Source: Serilophus lunatus (Eukaryota; Chordata; Aves; Passeriformes; Eurylaimidae). From it: a stretch of DNA of 64,000 nucleotides. The position numbers and the translations under genes were made by a program. The stretch is from contig VXBA01001643.1 in the NCBI GenBank assembly GCA_013399895.1, positions 770,152-834,151 of the forward strand. Reading direction: 5' to 3'. Below the pieces are notes generated by a model. That model was not told where the DNA came from and searched no databases. It saw only the letters and a program-made list of their open reading frames with translations. Of the stretch, positions 10,392 through 22,270 are shown in pieces (position 1 is the first letter of the stretch; each line of letters opens with the position of its first letter).

Positions 10392-11374
10392 TGAGCACGG
10401 AGCAGATGAATTAACAAATGTCCACATATTGCTTGTGCTTTGTTCCTGGGCTCCCACGGTGACAGAGTTGCTTCCTGATGTCACCACGCCCCTCCCCTGT
10501 CCCACCTTCCCACACTCACAGCTCTGTCTTGGGGATGCTCAAAATAGCCAAGATTTTTTCCCCTCTATTCTGTAATTCCTTTACAAAATGGGTAAAATAA
10601 ACTGCTGACCAGATAAGGAACTACAGCTCCAAGCCAGGAAAGGAACTGGGAAAGGTTCCATGAGCAGAATAAACTGAGCAAGGCAGAATTTCCAGGGCAT
10701 CATCTGGGAACTCAGTCTTGTTTTGCTGGTTTGCTCAATATTTTGTCAAGTTTTGTTTAATTTTGAGTCCTTATTTCATCTTATTTTTTGACTGTTGCAA
10801 CTTCCATAGTTACCAAGTCCCTTTGCACTTATCTTATCTGGTTTCCTGATTTGCACTATTAGGTGATGTCTGACACCTCCTGTGCTCGAATCTGGCTGTC
10901 TGGACACACAGTGAGTCACTCACTCTCCCCCACATCTTCCTGCTTCCCCTCAGCCCCACATTGAGGGGGGGGGGGGGGGACTGTTTTCCTCGGGTTATAT
11001 CAGTCCTTTGGAAGGAAGGGTCCACCACACGTGGATGAGCGATCAGAGGTGTTCTGTTAATTCTTCAGGAGAGAGTGAAGCCTGGGGATGTGACTCTGGA
11101 CCTGGGAAATCCTCAGGAGATGTTTTCAGGCTGCTGGAAGAGTGGTCCTGTGCTGGAAGGGGGGTTTGGAGCAGAAACTGCTCTAGAATTCAAGTCACTG
11201 CCTCCAGAATGAGAGGGTGACTCCAGATATTGGGCAAGAGGCTGTGGCAAGAGGGAAGACACAAATGTTGTGATTCCCCTTGAATTTATCTGCTCAGAAA
11301 TGATTCCTGATTGTTTTCTGAGCCCTGAGGCCCGGGACACTCAACTTCCTCTTCACTTTCTGATCTCCAACATC
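10392..11374. other. Unique non-coding DNA with a G15 homopolymer
   Basis: A run of 15 G occupies 10965-10979, flanked by C-rich sequence (CTCTCCCCCACA and CTTCCCCTCAGCCCC). No repeat family or RNA gene is seen, and open frames are chance-sized. Confidence 0.5.
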
Positions 11375-11700
11375 ACAGAAGAGCCAAGAGATCAGCGCTG
11401 AGCGCCTGCTTGGGCCGAGGTGCTGGATGAAAGCCTTGCATTGCTCAACAGTAGCTTTGATATCCCGAGCTGATCCCATCCGCAGCCTGAGGCTTGTAAT
11501 TGCATTCCAATGGGTATCCCTAATTCCCCCCGAGTGGAGAGAACAATCCTCTGAAGTCAGTCTGGCTTCCTTTGCATTGCGAGTGCTGGCTGATGACCAG
11601 TGTTTACTGACTCCAGTGACTCATTTGCAAGTGTGATGCTTGGCTAAAAAAAATTGTTTCCAAGAACCCCATCATCATTAATCATTAATTAACGCAGTGC
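11375..11700. promoter_or_regulatory. Enhancer-like block with TEAD- and POU-like motifs
   Basis: The block contains TTGTAATTGCATTCCAATGGG at about 11494-11514, including CATTCCA (TEAD type) at 11503-11509. It also contains TCCTTTGCATTGCGAG near 11568-11583 (POU/CEBP-like) and ATCATTAATCATTAATTAACG near 11672-11694. It is repeat-free and mixes GC-rich and AT-rich parts without coding character. The look is that of a deeply conserved regulatory element, but conservation is not shown here. Confidence 0.35.
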
Positions 11701-13378
11701 TCCCTGCTAGATATGATTGCCCACGGTTGGAATGGAGAGGGGAATAAGGCAGGTTCCTCGGACCGGGCTGGAACAGCCCATGGCACATGGAAGGGCTGGG
11801 TTGTCCCCATTCCAAGTCACTCAGCAGTGGCAGAATCTGGCATGGTTCCCTGCCCCAAGGAGTTTGCAATTTGAAGAAGTGCTGCTTTCTTCATCCTGCC
11901 TTTAGAGCTGTTCCCATGTCAGTCAGTGGGATGAATTCCCATCTTCCTTTTATTGGCATGTAAATGAGCTTTGTCAGGACTTTACCCAACCTGCATGAGG
12001 GAAGTTCCATCGCGTGGAGCTGTGCCAGGACACGGGGATGTGTTCAAGGCTCTGCTCTTCCACCTTTCACCCTTGAAATGTGCTGGAATGGGAATTTGGG
12101 GGCTGGGTGGGGGAGAAAAGAGGAGTTTGAGGGAGGCTGACAAAGGCCAACGCTAAAATCATGGGGCCCAAAGCAGCGAGTCCTGACTGCTGGATTTATG
12201 TTGAATTTGAAGCAGCATTTGGTGTGTGACTTACAACTACCAGGTTCCTCAATGAGAGTTGCAAAGTGGACAATTAAAATATGATTGGACAATTAGCAGT
12301 GAATTGATGGATGACTTGCTGGTGTATTTGAGAGCCCCAGAGACTCTGTTCTGAAGGGCCTCTTAACACTTCCCACGTACTTGTTAGAGCAGAAGGAAAA
12401 ACTGGTAATGCATTAAAATGCACTTGGCCTCAGTGTATTTTCCAAGCCATTTCCATTTTATTTGTTAAGCAGAAAGAAATAAATACTATCAGTATTCATA
12501 ATTTCAGCCTTTGAAAACATTTTTACTCTGGTGTCAAGGGTGATAAAAACATCTTCCGGAGCAAGAGAAAGAGCAAGAGAGTGATGGGAGCCTTTAGTTC
12601 CCATAAATTTAATTCCTATAAAGTCTGGACACCCTGGGCGGATGCCTTGGCTCAAAAATGACCTCCTGGCTCCTCCTTTTGGTCTTGGTTTTTATTTGGA
12701 GCCAGGAGAAGGAGCCCAGCCTTTGCCAGGTGACTGCTGGCAGGAGGCCTGCAGAGCCATTCCTGCTTTGTAGATTAAAATGAGGACAGAGAAAGGGGTG
12801 GAGAGGGAAAGAGAAAGGGAATAGCAAAACACTTTGTTCTAATTCAGGTGAAAAAGTGACTCTGGGTGTCCTTACAGCCCGTCTGCCACGTACAGAGTGG
12901 AGGAGGAACAACAGCTTTTCCTACATGTGTTATATTCCCTAATTATCTCTGTGTGTCAGTCTCCAGGAACAATTGCAACCTGCTGCCAGAGTCTGTGCCT
13001 GCTCAGACATCGTTCCCGTGGGGAAGCTCAGGGAATCAGCCAGCGCTGGGCTCCCGGGAGCAGCTGTGTCCTCCCAGTGTGGGCTGGTGGTTTGAGGGGA
13101 GGGCAGGGGCAGAATTTTTGGGTTCTGTTTGTGGGATTGGGGCTGAGCCACTGAAGTTTTGGCCCCAACACTTGTTCTCCAGCTCAGTTTCCTCAGCCTT
13201 AAAAGCAGGGAGGATCCTGATAAGAATTTAAGGAGCTTATGAAGTCCTGGTTACAAAGCTGTAGCAAACAGATGTTCTTGCTCATATTTAGTTCTGGTCC
13301 ATCCTAGTTTTGAATGAACCACTTATTTTTGTGGAGTTTTAAGCCTAGTGGACTTGACAGTGAGAGCCAAATTTCATA
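11701..13378. other. Unique non-coding DNA, nothing recognised
   Basis: Frames of up to 121 codons (12866-13231 plus) overlap frames on the other strand and look like chance. No CR1 piece occurs before 13379. Confidence 0.45.
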
Positions 13379-13517
13379 AGAATCATGGAATGGGTTGGGT
13401 TGGAAGGACTTTAAAGTCCATCCAGTGCCACTCCCTGCCATGGACAGGGACACCTCCCACTATCCCAGGTTGCTCCAACCTGGCCTTGAACACTTCCAGG
13501 GATGGGGCAGCCACCAC
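13379..13517 (-). mobile_element. CR1 LINE 3' fragment (minus)
   Basis: Opens with GAATCATGGAATGGGTTGGG, the reverse complement of the CR1 3' tail. It continues through CCACTATCCCAGGTTGCTCC, CAACCTGGCCTTG and CCAGGGATGGGGCAGCCAC. Only the last ~140 bases of the element are present, the usual 5'-truncated form. There is no coding capacity. Confidence 0.9.
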
Positions 13518-15740
13518 ATTTCATATTCTTATACATCCACATTTCCTCTTATATTAGGGAATGAATTCCTGGTACTAAGCCCCTTAATTGTCATCGTGGG
13601 CACATGAAGGGGAAGACATTTGGTCACTGTAATGGCAAAAGCAACCTTGGAACAAATGCACCTGAAAGGCTGTAACTGCTTATTTAGTGTTTCCACACTC
13701 ACTGGATGGGTCTGCTGGGCAATTTTTCAGCAAGATCATTTTCTGATAGTAAACATCTCTTTGCAAAATTAAAATTTGTCCTGGAGAATGCTACAGTTTT
13801 GCCAAAAATATTCAGTTCACCAGTGGAGAAATCAAAATTACATCATCCTGCTGCCCACCTGGAAGCCTCACAATGTATTGTTTTGCTCTCTATTGAAGAC
13901 AAAAAACTGAAAGCACAAATTTCTTTAAGTTTAAAAAAAGAACCCACACAACAGAGCTTGGAAATCCCTCCACACAAATCCATGTATATCAAGTTTGTTG
14001 CTGCTGTTTTATTGTTCTTTTTTTTTTTGTCCCTTCAGAATAATTTCCATCATTATTTTTTTCTGGAAAGGAAATTCCATTTTCAGATGGGTTTTGTACT
14101 AATCAGTTGCAACTAATTGGGAAGACAAGATAAGGAGCAGAGAGAGAGGGGTGGGACTTCAAGGATATGCTTGGCCTGGGAAAAATTAGTTCACCTTCAC
14201 GACAGAAATTATCTTTTGGCTGAGACAGAGCCTTTTTATTGTGGAATTGAGTTGGTTTCTAATCGATTACATGCAAGGGCCACTCAGAGGCCTGAAAGGC
14301 AATGCTTGTACATTTTCATATTTTCTGTTATTAAAGAGATCCCCATTTCAAACCAACCATTTTTAAGCTGCCATGATCATGGGAATCAATTACCCTGAAT
14401 TCTCTGTGGCCTGGAGATCCGAGTTCAGAGCACTGGAGGATTTATGTGGATTTATGGATTCAGTAACCATTAGGAAATACTCGAGTGGAGTCCAGTTCCA
14501 TCTCCTGAAGTGACTGAGACTTGAAACCCCTGGGAGGAGATGGTGCATGTTGTCCTTCCTTTGGTCTCATCATTATTTCAGTGAGATGATCTTTTCCTAA
14601 AACACAGCAAATTTCACTTTGTTGTCCAGTACATCCTTTAATTTTCTGACTGGCCATATCCAATGTCTTATATGAGAGTCATGCCATCATAAAATCCATC
14701 TGAAGTTCCCTAAATTATCTATAATCTGATATTTCTGAAGCCTATTGGAGAAACCCTCTCTCAGGGCTGCCTTGTATTTGATATTGTTTATGCTGAGTAA
14801 ACTCCTTGGAGACAAGGAGCAAATTCCTTGGAGAACTTGTGGTCAGATCAATTTGTAGGGCTGTTTCCATGTTTTCTGATGCAATCGAGTGTAACAATGT
14901 TGTATCCCAGTAAACATGGAAATGGAGCAAGGAAAACATTTCTCAATCGACTTCCTAAAAATACTGTTCTGGCTGGGGAGGGGCTCAAGTTTTATTCCAG
15001 GAGCTCATTCGAGCCCTCATCGGTTTCCACAAGGTCTCAGATTTTACTTAGTCTTATATTTCATGTACTTATAGATTGGGAAACAGAGTGTTCCATGGGC
15101 AGGACACGCAATAACCATTAGGGAGTCAAATGTCCATATTCCTGGGTGGAGAGGTGCCAGGCAGGGCTGGAAGCAGACACAGTGTTTGGCAAAGTGGGCA
15201 GATCATCAAGGGTGATCCTGGGAGGGGCTCCTTCAATTCCCTTCTCTGGCTTTGTGTTGGAATATTCAGCTCCTTTGTTCTGCAGGGGGATAAAGGGTGA
15301 TGTATTTAATGTGTTAGTTTGGGATTGTGGGACTGGGGGGGGGGGACTTTGTTTTAATTATCATCCTCCCTCCTTGCCTGAGGACTTCTCAGATGGAACC
15401 TGATGAAAATACAAGTTTTACTCGTGGAGACATCCATTCCCTGGGAAACTCGCTGAGTGCGCTGAGAAATGGAGAGTTCTCCTTCCACGTGGTGAGCCTG
15501 CTTTGGCTCCAGCTCCTTCTTTTTGGCTTTGGAAAGTGTGTTTTCTTTGTTGGCATTTGACAGGATCTCAGAGCTTGGCCCTGCCTCGTTCCTGGAGAGA
15601 TGCTGAGGGTGCAGGCAGGGGAAAGTTGAACCTTCAGAAGTCCTGGTTCGTGGGAGCAGGCTGTACCAGGCTGCAGGTTCTCGGAAGAGTTAATGAAAAG
15701 GCTTCAATATCCTTCTACCACCCCGACAGAGATTGCCTGG
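13518..15740. other. Unique non-coding DNA with a G11 run
   Basis: The longest frame (13706-14116 plus, 136 codons) ends in a T-rich, F/L-rich stretch and looks spurious. A G11 run lies at 15335-15345. No repeat family or RNA gene was identified. Confidence 0.45.
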
Positions 15741-15945
15741 GATAAATATTCCCTCAATTCTCATTTCCTGCTCCCACATATTGAGCCCGGGCACAGTCAC
15801 TCAGGCATGAAACACTTGGCCACAAATTTGCAGCCCAATAGGAGCAGTTGTGCTACAGGTCTGTTATTTGCATAATTGGGTGCTAAGGAAAACAAAGCTC
15901 ACAAATTGCTGATAATTGCACAGTGTCAATTATATGGAGATAGGT
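15741..15945. promoter_or_regulatory. Enhancer-like block with an octamer site
   Basis: A perfect octamer plus homeodomain composite, ATTTGCATAAT, lies at 15866-15876. It is flanked by AGCCCAATAGG (about 15832-15842), AACAAAG (SOX type, about 15890) and GATAATTGCAC (about 15911). It is dense in binding motifs and repeat-free. POU/SOX pairing is typical of neural or stem-cell enhancers; that role is inference only. Confidence 0.35.
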
Positions 15946-18117
15946 CAGGGGTGGAATACAAGGGTGAAGTCTCCAGGTGTGCTGAGGTCAAAAGCAAGTT
16001 GGTTTGGGGGGAGAACTTGTTAGGTGTAATGGCTATCAGAGAAACTCGAGTGAAATGTGTTAATGTTGTTAAATAACACGTTGCTGCAATGTTCCAGCAG
16101 GGAGGAACCCCTGCCAAGGTGAGTTATTGGTCAGTTCTTCATGTGGAAAGGGGCACTAAAGAGGGTGGTGAACACTTTTTGTGTAGCAAGTGGTACAGGA
16201 CTCTATCCCAAAAAACTGTTCTAAGATAGAATGAGAGATCCCCCAATCGTTTCAGTGCCTGAACAGAACGAAAGTTGTTTCCCAGGAGAATCCACATGGC
16301 ACTGCAGATGGCTGGGAAGAGAAATCTCTACTGGCTGAGGTGAGACTTGAGAACCTGAGGGTCTGAAGGGAATGAACGTGCACTGATGCTTTGCTGCCTT
16401 CTCCCTGCTGAAGCTGCAAAGTTCCCTGGTGTTTGGGAAAATGTAAAAATTATAGAGAACCCGAGGAATTGCACTTATTTCAAAATGGCCTTGCTTTTAA
16501 CTTCCATAGCGTGTTTGCTTCAAAAATCCCCCCAAGGAGTTCCTTTGGGAAGCGAAAAGCAGCCTCACAAATTGCCCTTGAGGGCACTGGAAGGTGTGTG
16601 TGCTCCCTCAGCCAGAGGGGGGAGGGAGCTGTCAGGAATTGTGGCAGGGGAACACCGAGGGCACAGGCAGGACTTTGCTGGGACATGACTTTTGTCATTC
16701 TCTCAGGGATTCTCTTTCTCTTCTGTCTTCAGCTGCTTTTCAATCTTTAACCATCCAGCAGCCAAGGCAGGAGAGGAGCTGTCTGACAAAGGTTTCATTG
16801 ACACAAGGGGATGATTTTTGCTAGAAAGCACTTCCTTCTCTGCTGAAGGCTTTGAAGTGTCTTCTTTGTTCTTTCAGGCTTGCTATTTTTTTTTCCTCTT
16901 TAACAGTGATAGACAAAATACTTGAAAGTCATCTTTTAATACAGACAGGATAACAGGAGCAGCAACAGAAACCCTTCATTTGAAAAGGTGTCATCCTGCT
17001 CAAGTGATGTATTTGAAATATCATTTCTAATCCTTGTTAAGAAAACAATGCCTTAAATAATTGAAAACTGCTGCTTGCATTTTAAAACATGTGTAATTTA
17101 CTCTTCAAGTTGTCTTCTTTCCTCAGTGTGTATCTCAGTGTGCCCTGTCTCTGCTCACTCTGATCTTTGTACCTCTCATGTGACTTGGTTTTACTACCTG
17201 CAAAATGGATTAATGGAAATGAACTCCCTGGAAAGTATCATCATCCAAAGGTGCCATTGGAAGGCAAGTCTGGTTTTTAATATCTGAGGAGTCAGGTAGA
17301 TTTTGGGTTTCTAAAACCTGAAATCCTGAGTTATTTCTTGTTTTGCTCCTTAGCCCTAGGTCGCCCTGGTTGTTAATCCCCTGGGGTGGAGACCATTGCT
17401 GAGCAAATGGAAATTTCTCTCTTGATTTCGGTGGTAGCAGGGTCAGGTCTGGTTCAGACGCTGCAGGATCAGGTCCCAAGACAAGTCCTTGAGGTTGCAG
17501 GTGAGGAGAGAGAGACACGTGATGGTACCGCCAGCAATGGAGTTACTGTTCCCAATAATTCAGCTCAGTCAGACCGCAGAGATCAGCAAAGCACCAGAGA
17601 CAACTTCCTGTGGTTTGACACTGTAATCCTGCACTGAAACATGGCTCTGTTAACTCTTGATTAACTCCCTTTCCTAAGGAAACCTTTCAAGTCATGATCT
17701 CCAGGTTGTTATTATCCACCAAAGAGGGCTTCCCTGGCACAGGCTGGGCAGTGAAAGCTTCTTGGCAGGGAAGGAGGGATGATTTCAGCAGTGCAATTCC
17801 TCGTGGTGCTTCTGGTGGGCAGATGAAGAGCCCTTTGCTGCACTCAGCAGTGCCTGTGCTCACAGCACAGCCCCTCAGTGCTGGGGCAGCTCCTGGGGCT
17901 TCTATTCCCCACCCCACAAATCACTGCCTTGTCTTCATGTGCAGGAATTGTCTGTGTGTTTTCCCTCTTTGCCAAAACCCAGCGATGGAGGGAAAACTAG
18001 AGAGAAGCTCAGAGCTGAGTAGCAGCAAGATGGATTCCTGTTGAGCACACAAACCTCTGGCTCTGGAAAGGGCAAGGGAAATAACAGCCAGAAGATGGAA
18101 CAAGTGTCTTGTCAGAA
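15946..18117. other. Unique non-coding DNA, nothing recognised
   Basis: Chance-sized frames only (up to 116 codons). No repeat family, RNA gene or promoter is seen. Confidence 0.45.
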
Positions 18118-18250
18118 AATCACAGGATGGTTTGAGCTTTAGCTCATCCTGTTCCACCCCCTGCCACAGTTAGAGACACCTTCCACTATCCCAGGTTGCT
18201 CCAAGCCCTGTCCAACCTGGCCTTGGACACTTCCAGGGATGGGAAATCCA
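18118..18250 (-). mobile_element. CR1 LINE 3' fragment (minus)
   Basis: Starts AAATCACAGGATGGTTTGAG and passes through CCACTATCCCAGGTTGCTCC, AAGCCCTGTCCAACCTGGCC and ACTTCCAGGGATGGG. It contains the 'AAGCCCTGTCC' segment missing from several other copies here, so it belongs to a slightly different subtype. 5'-truncated and non-coding. Confidence 0.9.
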
Positions 18251-21200
18251 CATCCATCCATGGATGCTGATTTTTCTGTCCTCAGAATTTTCTCTCTTTG
18301 CAAACTCCCTCAGTTTGAAGGGCTCTTACTACCACAAATCTGCTCATCCAGCCTCTTTCCCTTCTTTTTTTTTCCTTTGGCAAACACATGCCAGCAGCAG
18401 TCTGGGTTCTGGGTACTGCCCTCCAGCTGTTTTTCCTGGGATCCCTGGCAGGAGCACCCAGAGCACATCTGTCTGACACTTGCACTGACCAGCACAGGGA
18501 ACAGCCCAGGGCCAAACTCCTGCCAAGGAGCAGCATCCTCCCAGGATGGGCTGAGCTGCACTGGCCATCCCAGTGGCCTGGAGTGGCCTCAGGGTTCCCT
18601 CTCCAGTGCTCCAGCACTGCTGCACTGGGCTGTTAAACCTGAGCTCATCAACCCTGCAAAGTGATAAGGTGCCTAAAATCAGGGAAATTGTCACAATGAC
18701 CCCATAACCTGCCCTTGTGTAAATCCCTTCAAATCCAGACAGGCTAATTCTGCCTCTCCAGCCATCCATCTGCACTGACACCTTATCCCATCTCCCTGAG
18801 CTTAACAACAGAGCTGGGTGGAATTTTATAAACTGTGAGTTTGCAACAACGTATTTGCCCAGAATTTCCTCCCTATTTTATAAACACAATAATAAAGGAA
18901 TATTTTTTGTGGTGGCTGTTACTGATGGGAAGTCCATCTTCTTTCTGCTGAGCTGCATTTTCCTTATGTCTCATAATTGGGATAGTTTAGAGGTCAGTCT
19001 TTATGATGTGTAAAAAATCACAGTTCTTGGGATTTACAGGAGAAAAAGATGATTTGTTGCCCCCTGTTCCTCCTGCTGCTTCTCTCCCTCCTTCAGGACT
19101 CCAGTAGCAGAGGAAAGAAACCCCAATAAACCAGCCTGAACAGTGGGGTTTTCCAATCCCCATTCTTAGCATGAGCAATGCTCAGCTGGGAGCCCAATAA
19201 AACCTTTGAACCAGTAATTTGCGCCCATTCTTTTAAAGGCTTTTCCCATTTTAAATATTAGTATAAAAAAGGGGATTTGAGGAATCGGGATCGCCAAAGC
19301 AAACATTTGACACACTGTTATATTAGACTTTCAGAATATAAAGCTCAGGCACATGAACCCAAGCTGCTGCTGCTGCTCTGTGGATCAGTGCTCAGTGTGG
19401 ATCAGTGCAGGGAGGACAAAAGTGCTGGAAAAACTGTTTCCCTGTGTGTGTGTGCAGGTCCTCAGTGAGTTACACAGCAGGAGGATTGCTGTAAAAAGAA
19501 AATCCTCCTATTGTAGGGCATGGAAGATATTGGCTAATTTCTGTCTTTCAGCATGAAAACAGTAAGACAGACACACTTTTTCTTTGCTGAGCCACAGATA
19601 TTTGGCTTTGGATGTTGTCCTGGAAACTCACTGGGCTGAGATGTTCCTTTGGGTTCTGTCTCTGAAAGGTTACAGCGTGATCCCAGATTTCAGACCCACA
19701 TCTCCTGAGTGTGTGTTTAACTTTATGGACCAGAGCATATGAAGCTACATCTCCGTGTGTTTCTAGGACTCAGCTCCTGGGTCTTGGAAGCAGAGAGATG
19801 GATGTAAAAATTCTCATAGTAATAAACAAGTAGTTTAGTGAGCAGAAGGTTTAGTGAAAGCTACTTTTCAACATCTCTCCCTCTCTTTTCCTCCCTTTTT
19901 TCTACTTCCTTAGGGGTGGGGGAGGCTTCTCTTAGCGTTTGGGAGCTGTCTCATTATCCAATTCCCTGTTTCATGAAATGTATTAGGAACTTATCTTTAA
20001 GGTCTTTACTCCTTTGATAGGATTACTTGAAATTATCAGTGATTAAAAGCCTTTGGGATAGAAAGGAATGGGAGAAGAAATCCATACAGCCCTAGCACAT
20101 AAGCCTTGTTTCTTTAGGCATCCAGCTAAAACATTTCCCATGCCCAAGGTGAAAAGCAAGGGCTGATGCTCTGTGTTTGTCATCTCCACTTGCAAATCCA
20201 ACACTGTGCCTTTATGTTTCTGCTGGAAAGAAAAACAAACTGAACACAATGGGAGAAACCACAGAGCTTTGCCTGGAGTTGTGCTGGGGGGAATGAAGTA
20301 ACTTCCCAAACCCCAGTTAGAAAAGGGACAGCCCCAGTCCCAGGACTGGGATGTCTGGGAGCAGGGAGCAGAGCTGGACTTGGTTCAGTGTCACCAACTC
20401 CAGGGAAATACAGGTATTTAAACTCTTGCTTGAGCTCACTTTGTAGTTTCCAGGCTCCCCGGACTCTGCTGTGACCTGGAGCAGTGCTTGGAATCAACCC
20501 CAGAATGGAGAGGGAAGGTGGGGGAAGGTCTGCATGAGTTTGTTTCTAAAGACAGTGTTTAGAGAAACCCACTTAAGAGCAGAAAATACTGTTTTATAGA
20601 GGAATATCTTTGGGTTTCTGACTCTTCAGAACAAAGGAGAAGCTTTCAAATAAAAACCTGATGACTAATACCAAGAAGTGCTGCTTGAGTGCTGCACATG
20701 AACCATGAGGTTCTCCTGGGCAGAAGCACAGATTTCCCTGGGAATTACAAAGAGGAAAAGAGGGTCCTGCAGGAGCACATCAGATGCTGTCCTTCCCCTC
20801 CCAGAAAAATACACCCCGTGAGTTTCCCACTGTCCATGTCCTTGGCAGGACACAGAGGGGCTCAGTGGAACCTCGACTCACAAGTGTCTGGCTGTTTTTC
20901 CTTCACTCGTGGCATAAATCATGAAAGAAAAAAAAAATCTGTTAGCACAGAACTCGGGTTTGTTTATTTTTTTGCCAGCTGCAACATGCTACCCTCTTAG
21001 GGGATCATGGAAAACCAGTCATGGTTTAGGCTGGAGTGACATGTCAAACCCAAACTGTGGGTCTGGCCCCTCTCAATGAATTACAACCTTGTCAGGAACC
21101 CATTATACATGTACATATGGACACACAGAGATGGATTTTTTTAAATAGGTAGGGGGGGTTGTTATCAAATCAAATACCTGCACAGTAAATTATATTCCTG

Positions 21201-21689
21201 GTGCCAGCCTGACTCTCCCTCCCTCAGCACCACGACACAGGGGGTTTGTTTGAGCAGGGAGTGGTGGGGAGGTCCTGGGCTGCTGAGGAAACGCTGTGTG
21301 ACCTTGCCATGGGTGTTGTTTGGGAATATTTACCACAGCATATCCCAGAGCTGTTGCTTTAATGATGAAAATATTCCCAGTGCAAGCGTGGAGGCCTGGG
21401 GTGCTGGGTGAAGGGAGGAGGGTGGATCAGGAAGAGCTCTTTGCTCATCTGTTTTCTGACCCAAGTTTGTTTTGTTTATTAATAGGGCTTGAAATGCCGA
21501 GGGGGAAGTTTAAGGTAAGCTAAAAATGCCATGTGTTCCTCTGGCATGGAGTGTCCTTTTGTACTGGCTAGAATTAGTTGGGTGCTGGCTTTTCCCTTTT
21601 TATCCACTTCTTCCCTCTGAGGAGTAGATGCTATTGTTGTTTTAGGAGAGGCCAGAAAACTCAGCAAATTAAACTAGTGAGAATTCACT
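18251..21689. other. Unique non-coding DNA, nothing recognised
   Basis: Overlapping frames at 18239-18808 on both strands reach 154 codons but shadow each other in GC-richer DNA and have no exon support. A near-perfect duplication of TGTGGATCAGTGC lies at about 19379-19409, and a short GT run at 19443-19454. No repeat family was identified. Confidence 0.4.
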
Positions 21690-22270
21690 GAAAGTTTATT
21701 TAACTGGCCCAGCAGTTTCGGTGGCCAGATGTATGAACTACTGCTAAATAGTGCACACAAGAATTAAAATAATAATTAAGAAAAAATTTAGAAGCTTTAC
21801 TTTTCCATAAAGGGGGAATAATTGTTATCAACAAACATCCTTTATACCCAAGTGTGCCAACAGCCAGGAGATGGTTCTGCTGTCATTGTGACTTTACAGG
21901 GGAAGACTCCACACAGGACAATGTTAGGCAAATTAAATGGATACACAGCATCCCTGTGTATCCCTAACAGTTTGACCATGAGATGTATCCTCACGAGGGC
22001 AAAACTCTGTGCCAGCTCAGTCACTGGCTGCTGAGGGCACCTGGGACACTCCTGCCCAGCTCCTGGTGCCTCCCTGCTCCGAGGGGGCAGGAATCAGTCA
22101 CTCCAGGGAATGGCTCAGGGGCAAAATGTTAATCATGTGTAGTCCTTTAATTGCATTATAGCCCTTATTAAATAAGGTACAGGAGACCATAAAGGTGGCC
22201 TGCTTCTATTTTTGATGCAGATATTATGTAAATTTATGTACCTGATTATGCCAGTCTTGTGAACCCCCTC
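21690..22270. promoter_or_regulatory. Enhancer-like block with a 15-bp palindrome
   Basis: AT-rich parts at 21740-21800 (GAATTAAAATAATAATTAAG) and 22130-22260 flank a more mixed centre. CCTTATTAAATAAGG at 22163-22177 is a perfect palindrome around a central A. TTTAATTGCATTATAG lies just before it. No CR1 is present. Motif density suggests regulatory DNA; conservation is untested. Confidence 0.33.

Noticed and set aside
13706..14116. 136-codon plus frame
   Set aside because: The tail is a translated T-run (F-rich), and no splice or promoter support is seen.
18239..18808. Cluster of 70-154 codon frames on both strands
   Set aside because: Starts in a CR1 fragment; mutually overlapping shadows in GC-richer DNA.
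19443..19454. GT microsatellite
   Set aside because: Only about six units; not beyond background.
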